DNA from: Methylacidiphilum kamchatkense Kam1
GTDB lineage: Bacteria; Verrucomicrobiota; Verrucomicrobiia; Methylacidiphilales; Methylacidiphilaceae
DNA: 64,000 bases
NCBI RefSeq assembly: GCF_007475525.1
Contig: NZ_CP037899.1
Span: 744,001-808,000 of the forward strand
Direction: 5' to 3'
The notes beneath the pieces were generated by a model. It had not been told where the DNA came from. It saw only the letters and a list, made by a program, of their open reading frames with translations, and ran no database searches. How positions within the stretch are numbered: the stretch's first letter is position 1; every line of letters starts with the position of its first letter. Positions 26,938-37,065 of this stretch are shown here, one piece after another. Made by a program: the position numbers and the translations under genes.

Positions 26938-29709
26938 ATGAGAAATACAAGGAAAGACAAAAAGCTTATCGAAAAAAGGAATTGGAGAGCTATTTTCTTT
27001 GAGCTCTTTCTTGGGAAGGTACGCCTTGGAGAAAGGAAAAAAGAAGCTTTTCTGAAAGAAAAGGAAGCAAGCATATTTGAAAGGCTCAAGAAAGCAAGCC
27101 AGGTACCTCTTTCCGATCTCTATGCTGAATTAAAGACGCGTCCAGAAGGCCTCACTGAGAAGGAAGTTGAAGAACGACTAGAAAAATACGGCTATAACGA
27201 GATCAAACAAGAAGAAATACCTAGTTGGTTCATTATGCTTCTGCAAAGTTATTTTAATCCTTTTGCTCTTCTTTTGACTTTTCTTGCTTTGGTTGCAGGA
27301 TCGGTGGGAGAAAAAGAAAGCGTCCTTATCATGATGATTATGGTCGTGGTGAGTGTGGTATTACGATTTAGTCAAGAGTTTCAGTCAAGCAGAGCTGCCG
27401 AAAGACTCAAAGCCATGGTAAGGACAACTGCATCGGTAAAGAGGCTATGGAATAAGGAACAAGATCAAGAAACATCGATAGTCCCTAGCCTCGAGTCAAG
27501 CCAAGTAAGAGAGGTGCCCATTAGCCAGATTGTTCCAGGGGACATTCTCCAATTGTCTGCAGGAGATATGATCCCTGCCGATGTTCGACTGATTTTTACA
27601 AGAGATCTTTTTGTTAGCCAGGGAGTTCTCACAGGCGAATCCATGCCTGTAGAAAAATATGACACGGTTTATCCTGCTTCTTTCAATGAACAAAAAAGAA
27701 CAGATCCCTTTTCTCTACCTAATATTGCCTATCTGGGTACAAATGTTATTAGCGGAACGGCGACGGCCGTAGTCTTAGCAACAGGTGAAAATACCTATTT
27801 TGGTGCCTTTTCGAAAAGTCTCAGGGGTTATAGGACAATGACCAGTTTTGATGTTGGGGTAAACCGGATCAGCTGGTTACTGCTTCAGGTCATTGGAACA
27901 TTAATACCGGTGATTTTTCTCATCAATGGCTTTACCAAAGGCAGTTGGATGGATGCCTTCCTTTTTTCTCTGGCAGTTGGTGTTGGTCTCACGCCAACAA
28001 TGCTACCGGTGATCGTTAGCGGTTGTCTGGCTAGAGGTGCCCTTTTACTTTCAAAAAATAAAGTCGTCACGAAAAGACTGAATGCGATTCAGAATATAGG
28101 AGCGATGGATATCCTTTGTACGGATAAAACAGGAACTTTAACCCATAATAAGATAATTTTGGAAAAATATCTTGATCCGGAAGGTAACGAGAACGAAGAG
28201 GTTCTGAAATATGCGTATATCAATAGTTATTATCAAAGCGGTTTACGTAATCTTCTTGACCAGGCCGTTTTGGATAAAAAGGAAGAAGGTAAAAAATTCA
28301 TATTTCACTATACAAAAGTTGACGAGATCCCTTTTGATTTTACAAGGCGCCGAATGTCTGTAGTGGCAAGGGAAATTACGACAGGAAAAGATCTTTTGAT
28401 AACGAAGGGAGCCGTTGAGGAAATGATTGCTATCTGTGGGAGCCTATTAAAGGATGGAAAAGTAATAGAATTAACTCCAGACATTAAGAAGAAGGCTCTA
28501 GCTCTTCGGGATGATTTAAATAGTGATGGATTAAGAGTTCTTGCGGTTGCTTTTAGGGAGTTGCCTCTTGAAATGAATAGACCTGTTTCAGTGAACGATG
28601 AACAGGGGATGACCCTTTGCGGTTTTATTGCTTTTCTGGATCCTCCAAAGCATGATGCTGAAGATGCTGTGCGGGCACTGAAGAACTATGGAGTGGAAGT
28701 TAAAATTATTACTGGAGACAATGAATTAGTGACACGAAGGATCTGCGATTGGATTGGATTGGAAGTCAGAGGAGTCATGCGTGGCTCTGAAATAGAAAAC
28801 TTAACCGATGATGAATTGATTACAGCAGCTGAAAAAGCAAATATTTTTGTCAAAATGTCCCCTCTACAGAAAGCACGGGTGATTCGAGCCTTAAGGACTG
28901 GGGGACATATTGTTGGATTTTTAGGGGATGGGATCAATGATGCTCAAGCTTTGAGAGAAGCAGATGTGGGAATATCTGTGGATACGGCTGTTGATATAGC
29001 TAAGGAGTCGGCTGACATCATTCTTTTAGAAAAAAGCCTGATCGTTTTAGAACAAGCCGTTATTGAAGGCAGGGTAATGTTTGGCAATATGGTGAAGTAC
29101 ATAAAAATGGCTGTGAGTTCTAATTTTGGTAATGTATTGAGTATCCTAGGCTCAGGAATTTTACTCCCTTTTTTACCCATGAGTCCCCTTCAAATCTTAA
29201 TTCTTAATTTGATTTATGATCTTTCGCAAACATTGATTCCTTGGGATAGAATGGACGAGGACTTTATTGCCAAGCCTAGGAAATGGGAGGCTGAGGGGAT
29301 TCTTAGGTTTATGTTCATCATTGGACCGATTAGTTCAGTTTTTGATTATGTAACCTATGGAGTCATGTGGTTTGTTTTTGGAGCAAATTCCATCGAAAAT
29401 CAAAGTCTGTTTCATACCGGTTGGTTTGTTGAATCTTTACTCTCACAAAGCTTGATCGTTCATATGATAAGAACGAGAAAAATTCCGTTTATCCAAAGTA
29501 TTGCCACAAAACCGCTGGTTTTGGCTACTGCTGTCGTCATTGTCATTGGTCATTTAATACCATATAGTTTTTTTGGAGAAGCAGCGGGACTTGTTCCATT
29601 ACCTTTTAGTTATTATCTATGGCTTTGGGGTATATTACTTACCTACTGCATTACTGTACAGACAGTCAAAAATTGGTATATAAAGAGATTTCATGGAGAA
29701 TGGCTCTGA
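26938..29709 (+). CDS. mgtA: Magnesium-translocating P-type ATPase (type IIIB)
   Basis: 923 residues from ATG 26938 (a TTG two codons earlier is the alternative). It should import Mg2+ across the inner membrane with ATP. Motifs in order: a cation-ATPase N-terminal domain (SDLYAELKTRPEGLTEKEVEERL), the actuator TGES (GVLTGESMPVEK), the phosphorylation site DKTGTLT, the hinge GDGINDAQALREADVGISV and about ten membrane helices. The C-terminal half matches MgtA/MgtB closely. I see no Mg2+-sensing leader in the 140 bases upstream. Confidence 0.93.
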   Translation: MRNTRKDKKLIEKRNWRAIFFELFLGKVRLGERKKEAFLKEKEASIFERLKKASQVPLSDLYAELKTRPEGLTEKEVEERLEKYGYNEIKQEEIPSWFIMLLQSYFNPFALLLTFLALVAGSVGEKESVLIMMIMVVVSVVLRFSQEFQSSRAAERLKAMVRTTASVKRLWNKEQDQETSIVPSLESSQVREVPISQIVPGDILQLSAGDMIPADVRLIFTRDLFVSQGVLTGESMPVEKYDTVYPASFNEQKRTDPFSLPNIAYLGTNVISGTATAVVLATGENTYFGAFSKSLRGYRTMTSFDVGVNRISWLLLQVIGTLIPVIFLINGFTKGSWMDAFLFSLAVGVGLTPTMLPVIVSGCLARGALLLSKNKVVTKRLNAIQNIGAMDILCTDKTGTLTHNKIILEKYLDPEGNENEEVLKYAYINSYYQSGLRNLLDQAVLDKKEEGKKFIFHYTKVDEIPFDFTRRRMSVVAREITTGKDLLITKGAVEEMIAICGSLLKDGKVIELTPDIKKKALALRDDLNSDGLRVLAVAFRELPLEMNRPVSVNDEQGMTLCGFIAFLDPPKHDAEDAVRALKNYGVEVKIITGDNELVTRRICDWIGLEVRGVMRGSEIENLTDDELITAAEKANIFVKMSPLQKARVIRALRTGGHIVGFLGDGINDAQALREADVGISVDTAVDIAKESADIILLEKSLIVLEQAVIEGRVMFGNMVKYIKMAVSSNFGNVLSILGSGILLPFLPMSPLQILILNLIYDLSQTLIPWDRMDEDFIAKPRKWEAEGILRFMFIIGPISSVFDYVTYGVMWFVFGANSIENQSLFHTGWFVESLLSQSLIVHMIRTRKIPFIQSIATKPLVLATAVVIVIGHLIPYSFFGEAAGLVPLPFSYYLWLWGILLTYCITVQTVKNWYIKRFHGEWL

Positions 29710-29871
29710 TTTCTCCTGGCTGCTATCCATGCAACAAAGTTAATGGTCTAAAAACACATTACTTTTTAAAAGACCAAGCAATAGAGAAGGCTTGCTGCTG
29801 ATTGTGTTAAAATAGCCTTGAAATAATGCCATCAAATCAGTTAAGCTGTTTTTTCCTTTGTGTGGACGACA

Positions 29872-30843
29872 ATGAATTTGATTAGTTTAGCGAAAAAAGT
29901 TTTTGATCTAGAAATGGACGCTCTGCGTTCTGTTCAAAAACAGCTAGACTCTTCTTTTGAACAAACCATTGAGGTTTTGGAAAGAACGATCTTAGCTAAT
30001 AGAAAAATTGTCATTACCGGAGTTGGAAAATCAGGCCATATTGGTAGAAAAATAGCAGCTACTTTAACAAGCACTGGAGCCCCAAGCGTGGTGCTTGATG
30101 CTGTTAATGCGTTCCATGGAGACTTGGGAATGGTTAATAAGGGAGATGCTGTTATTGCATTAAGTTATAGTGGAGAAACGGAAGAAATTCTTAGGCTTAT
30201 CCCTCATTTAAAAAGAATTGCAACCTCTTTGGTTTCCATTACTGGCAATGAAAATTCGACATTAGCGAAAAATTCTGATCTTATTTTGAATGTTAGGGTC
30301 AGTAGGGAAGCTTGCCCTTTGAACTTAGCTCCTACCTCGAGTACCACAGCAATGCTGGTTTTAGGGGATGCAATAGCTATGGTGTTACTTGAAAAACGAG
30401 GATTTAAAAAAGAGGATTTTGCCCGCTTTCATCCTGGAGGAACACTGGGTAGGAATTTACTCTTAAAGGTAGGGGATATAATGCGTCCTTTGCCTCAAAT
30501 TGTAGTTCTCGAAGCGGAGGCGAAAGTAAAAGAGGCTCTGAAGCTGTGGAATATAAAAAGAGCGGGAGCTGTGGTGGTGGTAGATTCAGAGAGAAAAGTC
30601 ATTGGGATCTTTACCCATGGAGATTTCGTAAGGAATTACGAGCTGAATCCCAAAATTGGCGAAGTATCATTAGGAAATGTGATGACCAAAAATCCAGTAA
30701 CAGTGCGAGTCGATAAACTTGCAGTTGAAGTTCTTAATGTTTTTGAACACAATAAAATAGAAGATTTAATTGTTGTGGATGAAGCTTACAAAGTGGTAGG
30801 TTTAATAGATTCTCAGGATTTAGCGATCCATCGATTGTTATAA
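29872..30843 (+). CDS. kdsD: KpsF/GutQ-type arabinose-5-phosphate isomerase
   Basis: 323 residues from ATG 29872 ([11 protein letters not shown]). It interconverts ribulose-5-phosphate and arabinose-5-phosphate, the first step to Kdo in lipopolysaccharide. The N-terminal SIS domain has [21 protein letters not shown] and [13 protein letters not shown]; the catalytic HPGGTLGR is at its end; two CBS domains follow (residues ~205-320). A GTG four codons upstream is an alternative start. It is followed after 11 bases by efp. Confidence 0.9.
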   Translation: MNLISLAKKVFDLEMDALRSVQKQLDSSFEQTIEVLERTILANRKIVITGVGKSGHIGRKIAATLTSTGAPSVVLDAVNAFHGDLGMVNKGDAVIALSYSGETEEILRLIPHLKRIATSLVSITGNENSTLAKNSDLILNVRVSREACPLNLAPTSSTTAMLVLGDAIAMVLLEKRGFKKEDFARFHPGGTLGRNLLLKVGDIMRPLPQIVVLEAEAKVKEALKLWNIKRAGAVVVVDSERKVIGIFTHGDFVRNYELNPKIGEVSLGNVMTKNPVTVRVDKLAVEVLNVFEHNKIEDLIVVDEAYKVVGLIDSQDLAIHRLL

Positions 30844-30854
30844 GGAGATTGGTT

Positions 30855-31415
30855 ATGTTTGTGAATGCGAGTGACATCGGAAAAGGTCAAGCGATACGGC
30901 ATAACGGAGCTATTTGTCTTGTTTTAGATACAATGCATAGAACCCCAGGTAATTTAAGAGCTTTTGTACAGATGACTTTGAGAAATTTGAAAACGGGGAA
31001 GTCTTTTGTTGAAAGATTTGGCTCTCAAGACAAAGTGGAGTTGCTCTCTTTAGTCCGAAGGCGTTGCGAGTATAGTTATAGAGAAGGCAATAGTTTTGTT
31101 TTTATGGATCCTGAAACTTATGAGACCTTTTCTGTTCCGGAGGAGATGGTAGGAAAAGCCAAGGATTTTTTAAAGGAGAATCAACCTGTTGATCTGCTGT
31201 TTGCTGATGATACGTTAGCTGCTATAGAACTGCCCCAAAGTGTGGTGTTGAAAGTCGTGGAAGCTCCAGAAGGAGTGAAGGGTGATTCTGCAACTAATGT
31301 GATGAAGCCAGCTATCCTTGAAACGGGGTTATGTATTCAGGTTCCGCTTTTTATTAAGGAAGGAGAATTGGTAAAAGTAAGCACTACTGATGGAAAGTAT
31401 TTGAGCCGGGCGTAA
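30855..31415 (+). CDS. efp: Elongation factor P
   Basis: 186 residues from ATG 30855, set by AAGGAG at 30842-30847. EF-P binds between P and E sites and relieves stalling at polyproline. Three beta-barrel domains are recognisable, ending [13 protein letters not shown]. The loop that carries the modified Lys/Arg in characterised EF-Ps (PGKGQAF in E. coli) here reads PGNLRAF, with Asn33 at the Lys34 place. The known modification enzymes would not apply. It follows kdsD closely and ends in a clear terminator. Confidence 0.92.
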   Translation: MFVNASDIGKGQAIRHNGAICLVLDTMHRTPGNLRAFVQMTLRNLKTGKSFVERFGSQDKVELLSLVRRRCEYSYREGNSFVFMDPETYETFSVPEEMVGKAKDFLKENQPVDLLFADDTLAAIELPQSVVLKVVEAPEGVKGDSATNVMKPAILETGLCIQVPLFIKEGELVKVSTTDGKYLSRA

Positions 31416-31437
31416 AAAATATTTTCCGGCTTTTTTT
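31404..31437 (+). terminator. Rho-independent terminator after efp
   Basis: AGCCGG (31404-31409) pairs with CCGGCT (31426-31431), followed by a T run to 31437. The stem begins inside the last codons of efp. Confidence 0.75.
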
Positions 31438-31478
31438 GCTGTTAGAAATATACTTTTAAAAGATACTTTTAAAAGCCT

Positions 31479-32324
31479 GTGGCGGTCTATATGGGAAAAG
31501 GTCTTGTTGAAGATTTGGATTGGACAGATCTGTGGAATGAGATTTTGCTCAAAGCTCAAAAAGGTCAAGAATTGACCGATACGGAGCTGGCACGAAAAGC
31601 AGGAGTCAAAATAGAGGATTTAAGAAAACTGAAAAATGGGGTGCTTAATGAAAAGGCTCTTTTTTTAGTTGCTCAGGCTCTTTCCTTGAGTGGTGAAATT
31701 TTGCTATCAATGGCTACTGGAAAATGTAATCCTCAACCGTTGTCTCTTCCCTTCTTTTTAAAAAAAATATCGATAGAAGAGACACCTGAAAAAAAATCTT
31801 ATCTATTAATAGACAAGAAAACTAACAAAACATTCTTGATAGATCCTCCAAATAAGCAATTGATCGAAAATTATGTCAATGATAGGGAGTATGGACTGGA
31901 TCATGTCTTTCTTTTTTCTTTGGAACAAATTCAGGAATTAGCCGATGTTCTAAAAAGTTTTTCCTTGGCTTGTTCAGCTCCTTCTAAAGAGGGGCAATTA
32001 GTAAGGAAAGAGGAATGGTTTGGATCGTTCAAAGTGGAGCTTATTCCTTTAATCGATAAAATATTTTACTTTGTCCATCCTCCTGAATCTCCTCCATTGG
32101 TTTTTGTCGGAAAATATTTTATTTCTGGATCTATTTCCTATGAAGAAACCGGTTATTATAAGACTCTTGAACTGATTCGATCTACGCTGTTTGGATTTCC
32201 GGATGAAACCATCATTTGTCCAAGGATTGGCCCCCTATCAACCGTGGGCTTTGAAAAAGGACATAACCCTTTTTTTCCTGAATACCAGATTTATTCTTCT
32301 TTTCAACTGCTTACCGAAATTTAA
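31479..32324 (+). CDS. HTH protein with C-terminal metal-ligand-less metallo-beta-lactamase-like domain
   Basis: About 281 residues from GTG 31479; ATG 31491 is an alternative start. Residues ~30-85 form an XRE-like helix-turn-helix (LTDTELARKAGVKIEDLRKLKNG). The rest resembles a glyoxalase-II/metallo-beta-lactamase fold: KKSYLLIDKKTNKTFLIDPPN is the first strand pair, and VFVGKYFISGSISYEE then DETIICPRIGPLSTVGFEKGHNPFF match its end. The ligands are gone: no HxHxDH is present, GD has become GK and the final GHG has become RIG. It is probably a sensor-type regulator rather than an enzyme. Confidence 0.65.
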   Translation: MAVYMGKGLVEDLDWTDLWNEILLKAQKGQELTDTELARKAGVKIEDLRKLKNGVLNEKALFLVAQALSLSGEILLSMATGKCNPQPLSLPFFLKKISIEETPEKKSYLLIDKKTNKTFLIDPPNKQLIENYVNDREYGLDHVFLFSLEQIQELADVLKSFSLACSAPSKEGQLVRKEEWFGSFKVELIPLIDKIFYFVHPPESPPLVFVGKYFISGSISYEETGYYKTLELIRSTLFGFPDETIICPRIGPLSTVGFEKGHNPFFPEYQIYSSFQLLTEI

Positions 32325-32444
32325 GAAAATCCAAGACGCTTTGTTTTATGATTGGCAATCCAATGGTTTTAAAGCACAACAATTTTTTGTTTTTTTATGA
32401 AATGCAAAATATTTTAGGTTAAATTTTGTCGGAGCTGCGGTTAA

Positions 32445-33413
32445 ATGAATGACGAATATAAATTATTAAAAATATTTTCTGGCAGAGCGAATCCGGCTCT
32501 GGCAACAAAAATTGCTCAGTATGTCGGCATACCTCTTGGGCAAGCAACCATTTCATCATTCCCTGATGGAGAAACCTTTGTAAAATTTAACGAAAATATT
32601 CGAGGCAGAGATGTTTTTATTGTGCAGCCTACCTGTCCTCCGACTAATCATAATCTAATGGAATTATTGATTATGATTGATGCTGCCAAAAGAGCAAGTG
32701 CAGCAAGAGTTACAGCCGTAATTCCTTTTTATGGTTATGCCCGGCAAGATCGGAAAGATCAGCCAAGAGTATCTATAACGGCTAAACTGGTTGCGAACCT
32801 CCTCGTAGCCGCTGGAGCCAACAGAGTGCTGGCAATGGATCTTCATGCCCAACAAATTCAAGGTTTTTTTGACATTCCCGTAGATCATCTTACAGCTGTT
32901 CCTGTTTTTTATAAGTTTCTTGAGGCAAACAATCTACTCGATCTTGTTGTTGTCTCTCCAGATGTAGGAGGGATAAAAATGGCCTCTACCTATGCTCAAT
33001 TGTTGGGGAAAGGGCTTACTTTAGTGGTTAAGAAGAGGGTGGATGCCTATCATACGGAAGCGGATTTCGTTGTTGGTGATGTGGAAGGAAAGGATGTATT
33101 GATTGTCGATGATTTAACAGAAACGGCTGGAACTGTAGTTTCTGCGGCAACGATTTTAAAAAAAATGGGAGCCAGAAGGATTTATGCTGGAATTTCTCAT
33201 GCCGTTCTTAATCAGATTGGTATAGGCAGGCTGAGAAGTTCACATCTTGAAGAATTAATTACTACTAACAGCGTTCCCGTTCCTGTAGTTGAAGGAGTTC
33301 GGGTAACGGTGTTAGATGTTGCCCCCCTTTTGGGAGAAGCCATTAAAAGAATTCATACAGGGATGTCCGTAACCTCTCTATTCGAGGTTGACGGAAAGAA
33401 AATTAATCTTTAA
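32445..33413 (+). CDS. prs: Ribose-phosphate pyrophosphokinase
   Basis: 322 residues. It makes PRPP from ribose-5-phosphate and ATP for nucleotide, His and Trp synthesis. Seen are SFPDGETFVKFNENIRG, the flexible-loop YARQDRKDQPR, the DLHAQQIQGFF Mg-binding region and the PRPP loop DDLTETAGTV. The length is typical. Its 3' end is followed directly by the Lrp-type regulator. Confidence 0.95.
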   Translation: MNDEYKLLKIFSGRANPALATKIAQYVGIPLGQATISSFPDGETFVKFNENIRGRDVFIVQPTCPPTNHNLMELLIMIDAAKRASAARVTAVIPFYGYARQDRKDQPRVSITAKLVANLLVAAGANRVLAMDLHAQQIQGFFDIPVDHLTAVPVFYKFLEANNLLDLVVVSPDVGGIKMASTYAQLLGKGLTLVVKKRVDAYHTEADFVVGDVEGKDVLIVDDLTETAGTVVSAATILKKMGARRIYAGISHAVLNQIGIGRLRSSHLEELITTNSVPVPVVEGVRVTVLDVAPLLGEAIKRIHTGMSVTSLFEVDGKKINL

Positions 33414-33423
33414 AAAAAATTGT

Positions 33424-33933
33424 GTGCATAACTTTTTGAAAGCTAATCCTCAATTAATTGGCGATATCGTTAGACTGTTAGAAAAAAATGCTCGTCTTTC
33501 CCTATCGGATATAGCTTCGGCGTTAGGAATATCCGTTGAGGAAACGGCAGCTCTTTTGAAAGAGCTGGAAAAAGAGAAGTTCATTTTGGCGTATAAGACC
33601 ATCTTTGATCCAGAAAAAATACAGAAAAACAGAGTACGTGCCGTCATTGAAGTCAAAATTACTCCTGAGCGAGGAGGTGGTTTTGATAAGCTATCCAAGC
33701 GAATAGCCGGTTTTGAAGAGGTTACTTCTTGTTTCTTAATGAGTGGGGGCTATGATCTACTTGTTTTCCTAGAAGGAGAAAGTCTCAAAGAGGTTGCTCT
33801 TTTTGTTTCAGAAAAATTGGCTACGCTACCTGGGGTTATTTCTACAGCAACTCATTTTATGCTAAAAACTTACAAAGAACAAGGAATCATTTTTTCTACT
33901 CCATCCCATTTTCGTCTGCCTGTAAGTCCGTAA
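33424..33933 (+). CDS. Lrp/AsnC family transcriptional regulator
   Basis: About 169 residues from a GTG at 33424, just after prs; an open frame extends back into prs but that start (TTG 33388) lies inside the prs coding end. N-terminal HTH: LSLSDIASALGISVEETAALLKELEKEK. The C-terminal RAM domain covers residues ~65-150. Members sense amino acids and control their metabolism. The aminotransferase starts 9 bases downstream, so it is a likely target and operon partner. The exact start is unsure. Confidence 0.82.
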   Translation: MHNFLKANPQLIGDIVRLLEKNARLSLSDIASALGISVEETAALLKELEKEKFILAYKTIFDPEKIQKNRVRAVIEVKITPERGGGFDKLSKRIAGFEEVTSCFLMSGGYDLLVFLEGESLKEVALFVSEKLATLPGVISTATHFMLKTYKEQGIIFSTPSHFRLPVSP

Positions 33934-33942
33934 TTTCCTTTC

Positions 33943-35178
33943 ATGAAAAAACATCCCGTTATCAATTCTACCGAAAAAATAGTGCCTTTTGATTTTCGGA
34001 CTAAGCTACCAATAGCCAAACATCTTTCCTCAATTGGAAAATCGTCAATCAGGGATTTTTTCGAACTTGTCCAGAACCAAACGGATGTGATTTCCTTAGG
34101 GATTGGTGAACCGGACTTTGATACTCCCTGGATGATTAGAGAAGCAGCCATTTATTCCCTTGAAAAGGGAGAGACAGGCTACACATCTAATCTTGGCCTT
34201 ATAGAACTCCGAAAATTAATAGCCCAATATGTATCGAAACTAATCGGTGTCGACTACAACCCCTATGAAGAGATCCTTGTAACGGTAGGGGTTTCAGAAG
34301 GGCTTGATTGTGCTTTAAGAGCGATAATCGATCCTTTTGACGAAGTCATAATCCATCAGCCTTCTTATGTGTCTTATGTTCCTTTGGTGGTTCTTGCCTA
34401 TGGCGTGCCTGTCATTGTTGAAACATTAGAAAAAGACGGATTTCAACTTGATCCAGTTGCGGTCGAAAAAAAAATTACCCCAAAAACCAAAGCAATTATT
34501 CTAAACTTCCCCACGAACCCTACAGGAAGCATTGAAAATGAAGAGAAACTGCAAGCCATTGCTCAATTAGCTTGTAAGCATAATCTTTATGTAATCAGTG
34601 ATGAAATTTATGCGGAACTGATGTATGAAGGCACGCATCGTTCGATAGTCGCTCTTGATAGAATGAAAGAAAGGAGCCTTTTTCTACATGGGTTTTCTAA
34701 GGCGTTCTCTATGACAGGTTTTAGGATAGGGTATGCCTGTGGCCCAAAGGAGTGGATTGAGGCGATGATGAAAATTCATCAATATTCGATTCTCTGTGCT
34801 TCTTCCATAGCCCAGCAAGCAGCTATAGAAGCCTTATTGCATGGAAAGAAAGATATGGAACAAATGGTTGAAGAATATAGATTGCGTCGGAACTTTCTGT
34901 GGAAACATCTTTCTTCCTTAGGTCTTGTCGGGAATCTGCCCAAGGGGACCTTTTACTATTTTCCTTCGATTCGACATTTTGGATTGTCATCAAAAGAATT
35001 TTGTTATCGACTGCTCCAGGAGGGAGGAGTGGCACTGGTTCCTGGTTCTGCTTTTGGACAGGGGGGAGAAGGATATGTGAGATGTAGTTTTGCCACCCGT
35101 TTTGAAGATCTCGAAATAGCTGTCCGAAGAATCGAAAGTTGGTTAAAAAAAATTGAAAAAGAAGGGAAGAAACAATAA
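33943..35178 (+). CDS. Class I/II aminotransferase (AspC/PatA-like)
   Basis: 411 residues. Fold type I PLP enzyme: NFPTNPTGS substrate loop, SDEIYAELMY with the PLP aspartate, and SKAFSMTGFRIGY with the Schiff-base Lys. About 20 extra N-terminal residues precede the usual start of the fold. It resembles aspartate or diaminopimelate-related aminotransferases; the substrate cannot be decided. It lies 9 bases after the Lrp-type regulator. Confidence 0.88.
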   Translation: MKKHPVINSTEKIVPFDFRTKLPIAKHLSSIGKSSIRDFFELVQNQTDVISLGIGEPDFDTPWMIREAAIYSLEKGETGYTSNLGLIELRKLIAQYVSKLIGVDYNPYEEILVTVGVSEGLDCALRAIIDPFDEVIIHQPSYVSYVPLVVLAYGVPVIVETLEKDGFQLDPVAVEKKITPKTKAIILNFPTNPTGSIENEEKLQAIAQLACKHNLYVISDEIYAELMYEGTHRSIVALDRMKERSLFLHGFSKAFSMTGFRIGYACGPKEWIEAMMKIHQYSILCASSIAQQAAIEALLHGKKDMEQMVEEYRLRRNFLWKHLSSLGLVGNLPKGTFYYFPSIRHFGLSSKEFCYRLLQEGGVALVPGSAFGQGGEGYVRCSFATRFEDLEIAVRRIESWLKKIEKEGKKQ

Positions 35179-35243
35179 ATGAATAGTTAGGAAAGAAAGC
35201 TTATAGTATTTAGAAAAATATTTAATAGCGATCAAGGAGACTT

Positions 35244-35705
35244 GTGGGTATTCAGACAACGCAAGATAGGCAGCCGGAAAAAATTAGCCAATTTACCGTT
35301 TTCATGGAGAATAAAGCGGGAAGACTTTTAGAGTTAGTGCGTCTTTTGGAAAGTCATGAAATCCACATCATAGGTTTTACTATTTTAGACACCTCTGAAG
35401 CCTCCACCATTCGATTGGTGGTTGATGACCCTCAAAATGCTAGAAAGATTCTTGCTGAAAATGGAATATCTTATACGGAATGCTCTCTCATTGCCTTGGA
35501 GCTTCCGCAATCAGCTGAAGATCTAAGAAAAGTCCTTACAGTGCTGCTTCAAGCTGAAATCAATATTTATTTTAGCTATCCTTTCCTGACAAGACCCTAT
35601 GGGAAAGCGGTATTGGCACTTAGGGTTGAAGATGAAGAATTAGCCATATCCGTACTTTTAAGAAACAATTATCGGGTGCTCTTTCAAAAAGATATTAGCA
35701 GGTAG
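35244..35705 (+). CDS. Tandem ACT-domain protein
   Basis: 153 residues from a GTG at 35244. Two ACT domains are visible: [31 protein letters not shown], then [31 protein letters not shown] pairs bind amino acids and act as regulatory sensors. It has no enzymatic domain. It sits between the aminotransferase and metK on the same strand, so it may sense an amino acid such as Met. Confidence 0.85.
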   Translation: MGIQTTQDRQPEKISQFTVFMENKAGRLLELVRLLESHEIHIIGFTILDTSEASTIRLVVDDPQNARKILAENGISYTECSLIALELPQSAEDLRKVLTVLLQAEINIYFSYPFLTRPYGKAVLALRVEDEELAISVLLRNNYRVLFQKDISR

Positions 35706-35767
35706 AAAAAGTTTTTTTTATTTTAAAAAAGATTGTTTTTTTTTCTTATATTCTCATTGTAGCTATT

Positions 35768-36958
35768 ATGTCTAAGTCTTATGTTTTTGCTTCTGAATCC
35801 GTGACGGAAGGCCATCCAGATAAAGTATGCGATACCATTTCGGATACCGTTTTGGACCATTGCCTTCAGCAGGATAAGTTCAGTAGAGTGGCCTGTGAGA
35901 CCCTTGTGAAGGAAAACCTGGTCGTGCTAGCAGGAGAAATTACCACCAAGGCTAATCTAGATTATATAAAGATTGTCAAAGATACGGTTCGGCAAATAGG
36001 ATATAATGATCCCAAAAGCCTATTTTACCCTGAAAAATTACATATCGTTTGTGCGATTTCCAAACAAAGCTCAGACATTGCCTTGGGGGTTGATGGGCAG
36101 AAAGAACGTCATAATATAGGAAAAAATCTTGATCAGGGTGCAGGGGATCAAGGACTAATGTTTGGTTTTGCATGTACTGAGACTCCTGAACTTATGCCTG
36201 CACCAATTACTTTTGCTCATAGACTTTCTAGAAGATTAACTGAATTAAGGAAAAAAGAAGGGTGTCCTTGGTTGCGGCCTGATGGGAAAACGCAGGTATC
36301 TCTTTATTATGAGGACAATAAACCATTGCGCGTTGAGGCCATTGTTGTGTCGACACAGCATACCGAAGAGGTTTCTAACAAAGAAATAGAAGAAATCATA
36401 AAGAAAGAAGTCATTCAGAAGGCCATACCTGAAGAATTTCTCCACAAAAAAACGGTTTTTTACATTAACCCAACTGGTAGGTTTGTTGCCGGGGGGCCAG
36501 ATGCCGACTCTGGAGTTACTGGGAGAAAAATTATTGTTGATACCTATGGAGGCATGGGGCGACATGGGGGAGGTGCATTTAGTGGGAAAGATCCTTCGAA
36601 AGTGGACAGAAGTGCTGCTTATATGGCTAGATATATTGCCAAAAATATTGTGGCAGCAAAAATTGCTACCAAAGTCGAAGTTCAAATAGCTTATGCTATT
36701 GGAAAAGCTGATCCGGTTTCGGTTGCTGTTGATACTTTTGAAACAGGACTTGTGGAAGATAAAAAAATAGAAAGGGCAATTCGTGAGGTTTTTCGGCTTA
36801 AGCCTGCTGAAATAATTGAAGAACTGAACTTACTTCGACCTATTTATAGTAAAATCACCAATTATGGCCATTTTGGTAGAAACGACCAGTTTGATATCTT
36901 TAGCTGGGAAAAAACTGATAAAGTAAATGATTTGCTTACTGCCGTAGGGTTGGTGTAG
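35768..36958 (+). CDS. metK: S-adenosylmethionine synthetase
   Basis: 396 residues. It forms SAM from Met and ATP. Seen are [16 protein letters not shown] at the N-terminus, [15 protein letters not shown], the [22 protein letters not shown] loop (both Mg/ATP sites) and a typical length. It begins the SAM cycle with ahcY downstream on the same strand. Upstream is a long T-rich stretch without a recognisable SAM riboswitch. Confidence 0.96.
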   Translation: MSKSYVFASESVTEGHPDKVCDTISDTVLDHCLQQDKFSRVACETLVKENLVVLAGEITTKANLDYIKIVKDTVRQIGYNDPKSLFYPEKLHIVCAISKQSSDIALGVDGQKERHNIGKNLDQGAGDQGLMFGFACTETPELMPAPITFAHRLSRRLTELRKKEGCPWLRPDGKTQVSLYYEDNKPLRVEAIVVSTQHTEEVSNKEIEEIIKKEVIQKAIPEEFLHKKTVFYINPTGRFVAGGPDADSGVTGRKIIVDTYGGMGRHGGGAFSGKDPSKVDRSAAYMARYIAKNIVAAKIATKVEVQIAYAIGKADPVSVAVDTFETGLVEDKKIERAIREVFRLKPAEIIEELNLLRPIYSKITNYGHFGRNDQFDIFSWEKTDKVNDLLTAVGLV

Positions 36959-37065
36959 ACAGTTCAAAACGCCAATCAATTACTAGACCCTTGTCTATTT
37001 CTTCATGAATAAACCAACAATCATACTAGGATAGTTTTAGAAGCATGCTTATGGAAGGAGTTAAT

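Noticed and set aside
36959-37065. SAH riboswitch ahead of ahcY, SAM riboswitch ahead of metK
   Set aside because: I looked for the conserved cores and for paired stems and found none.
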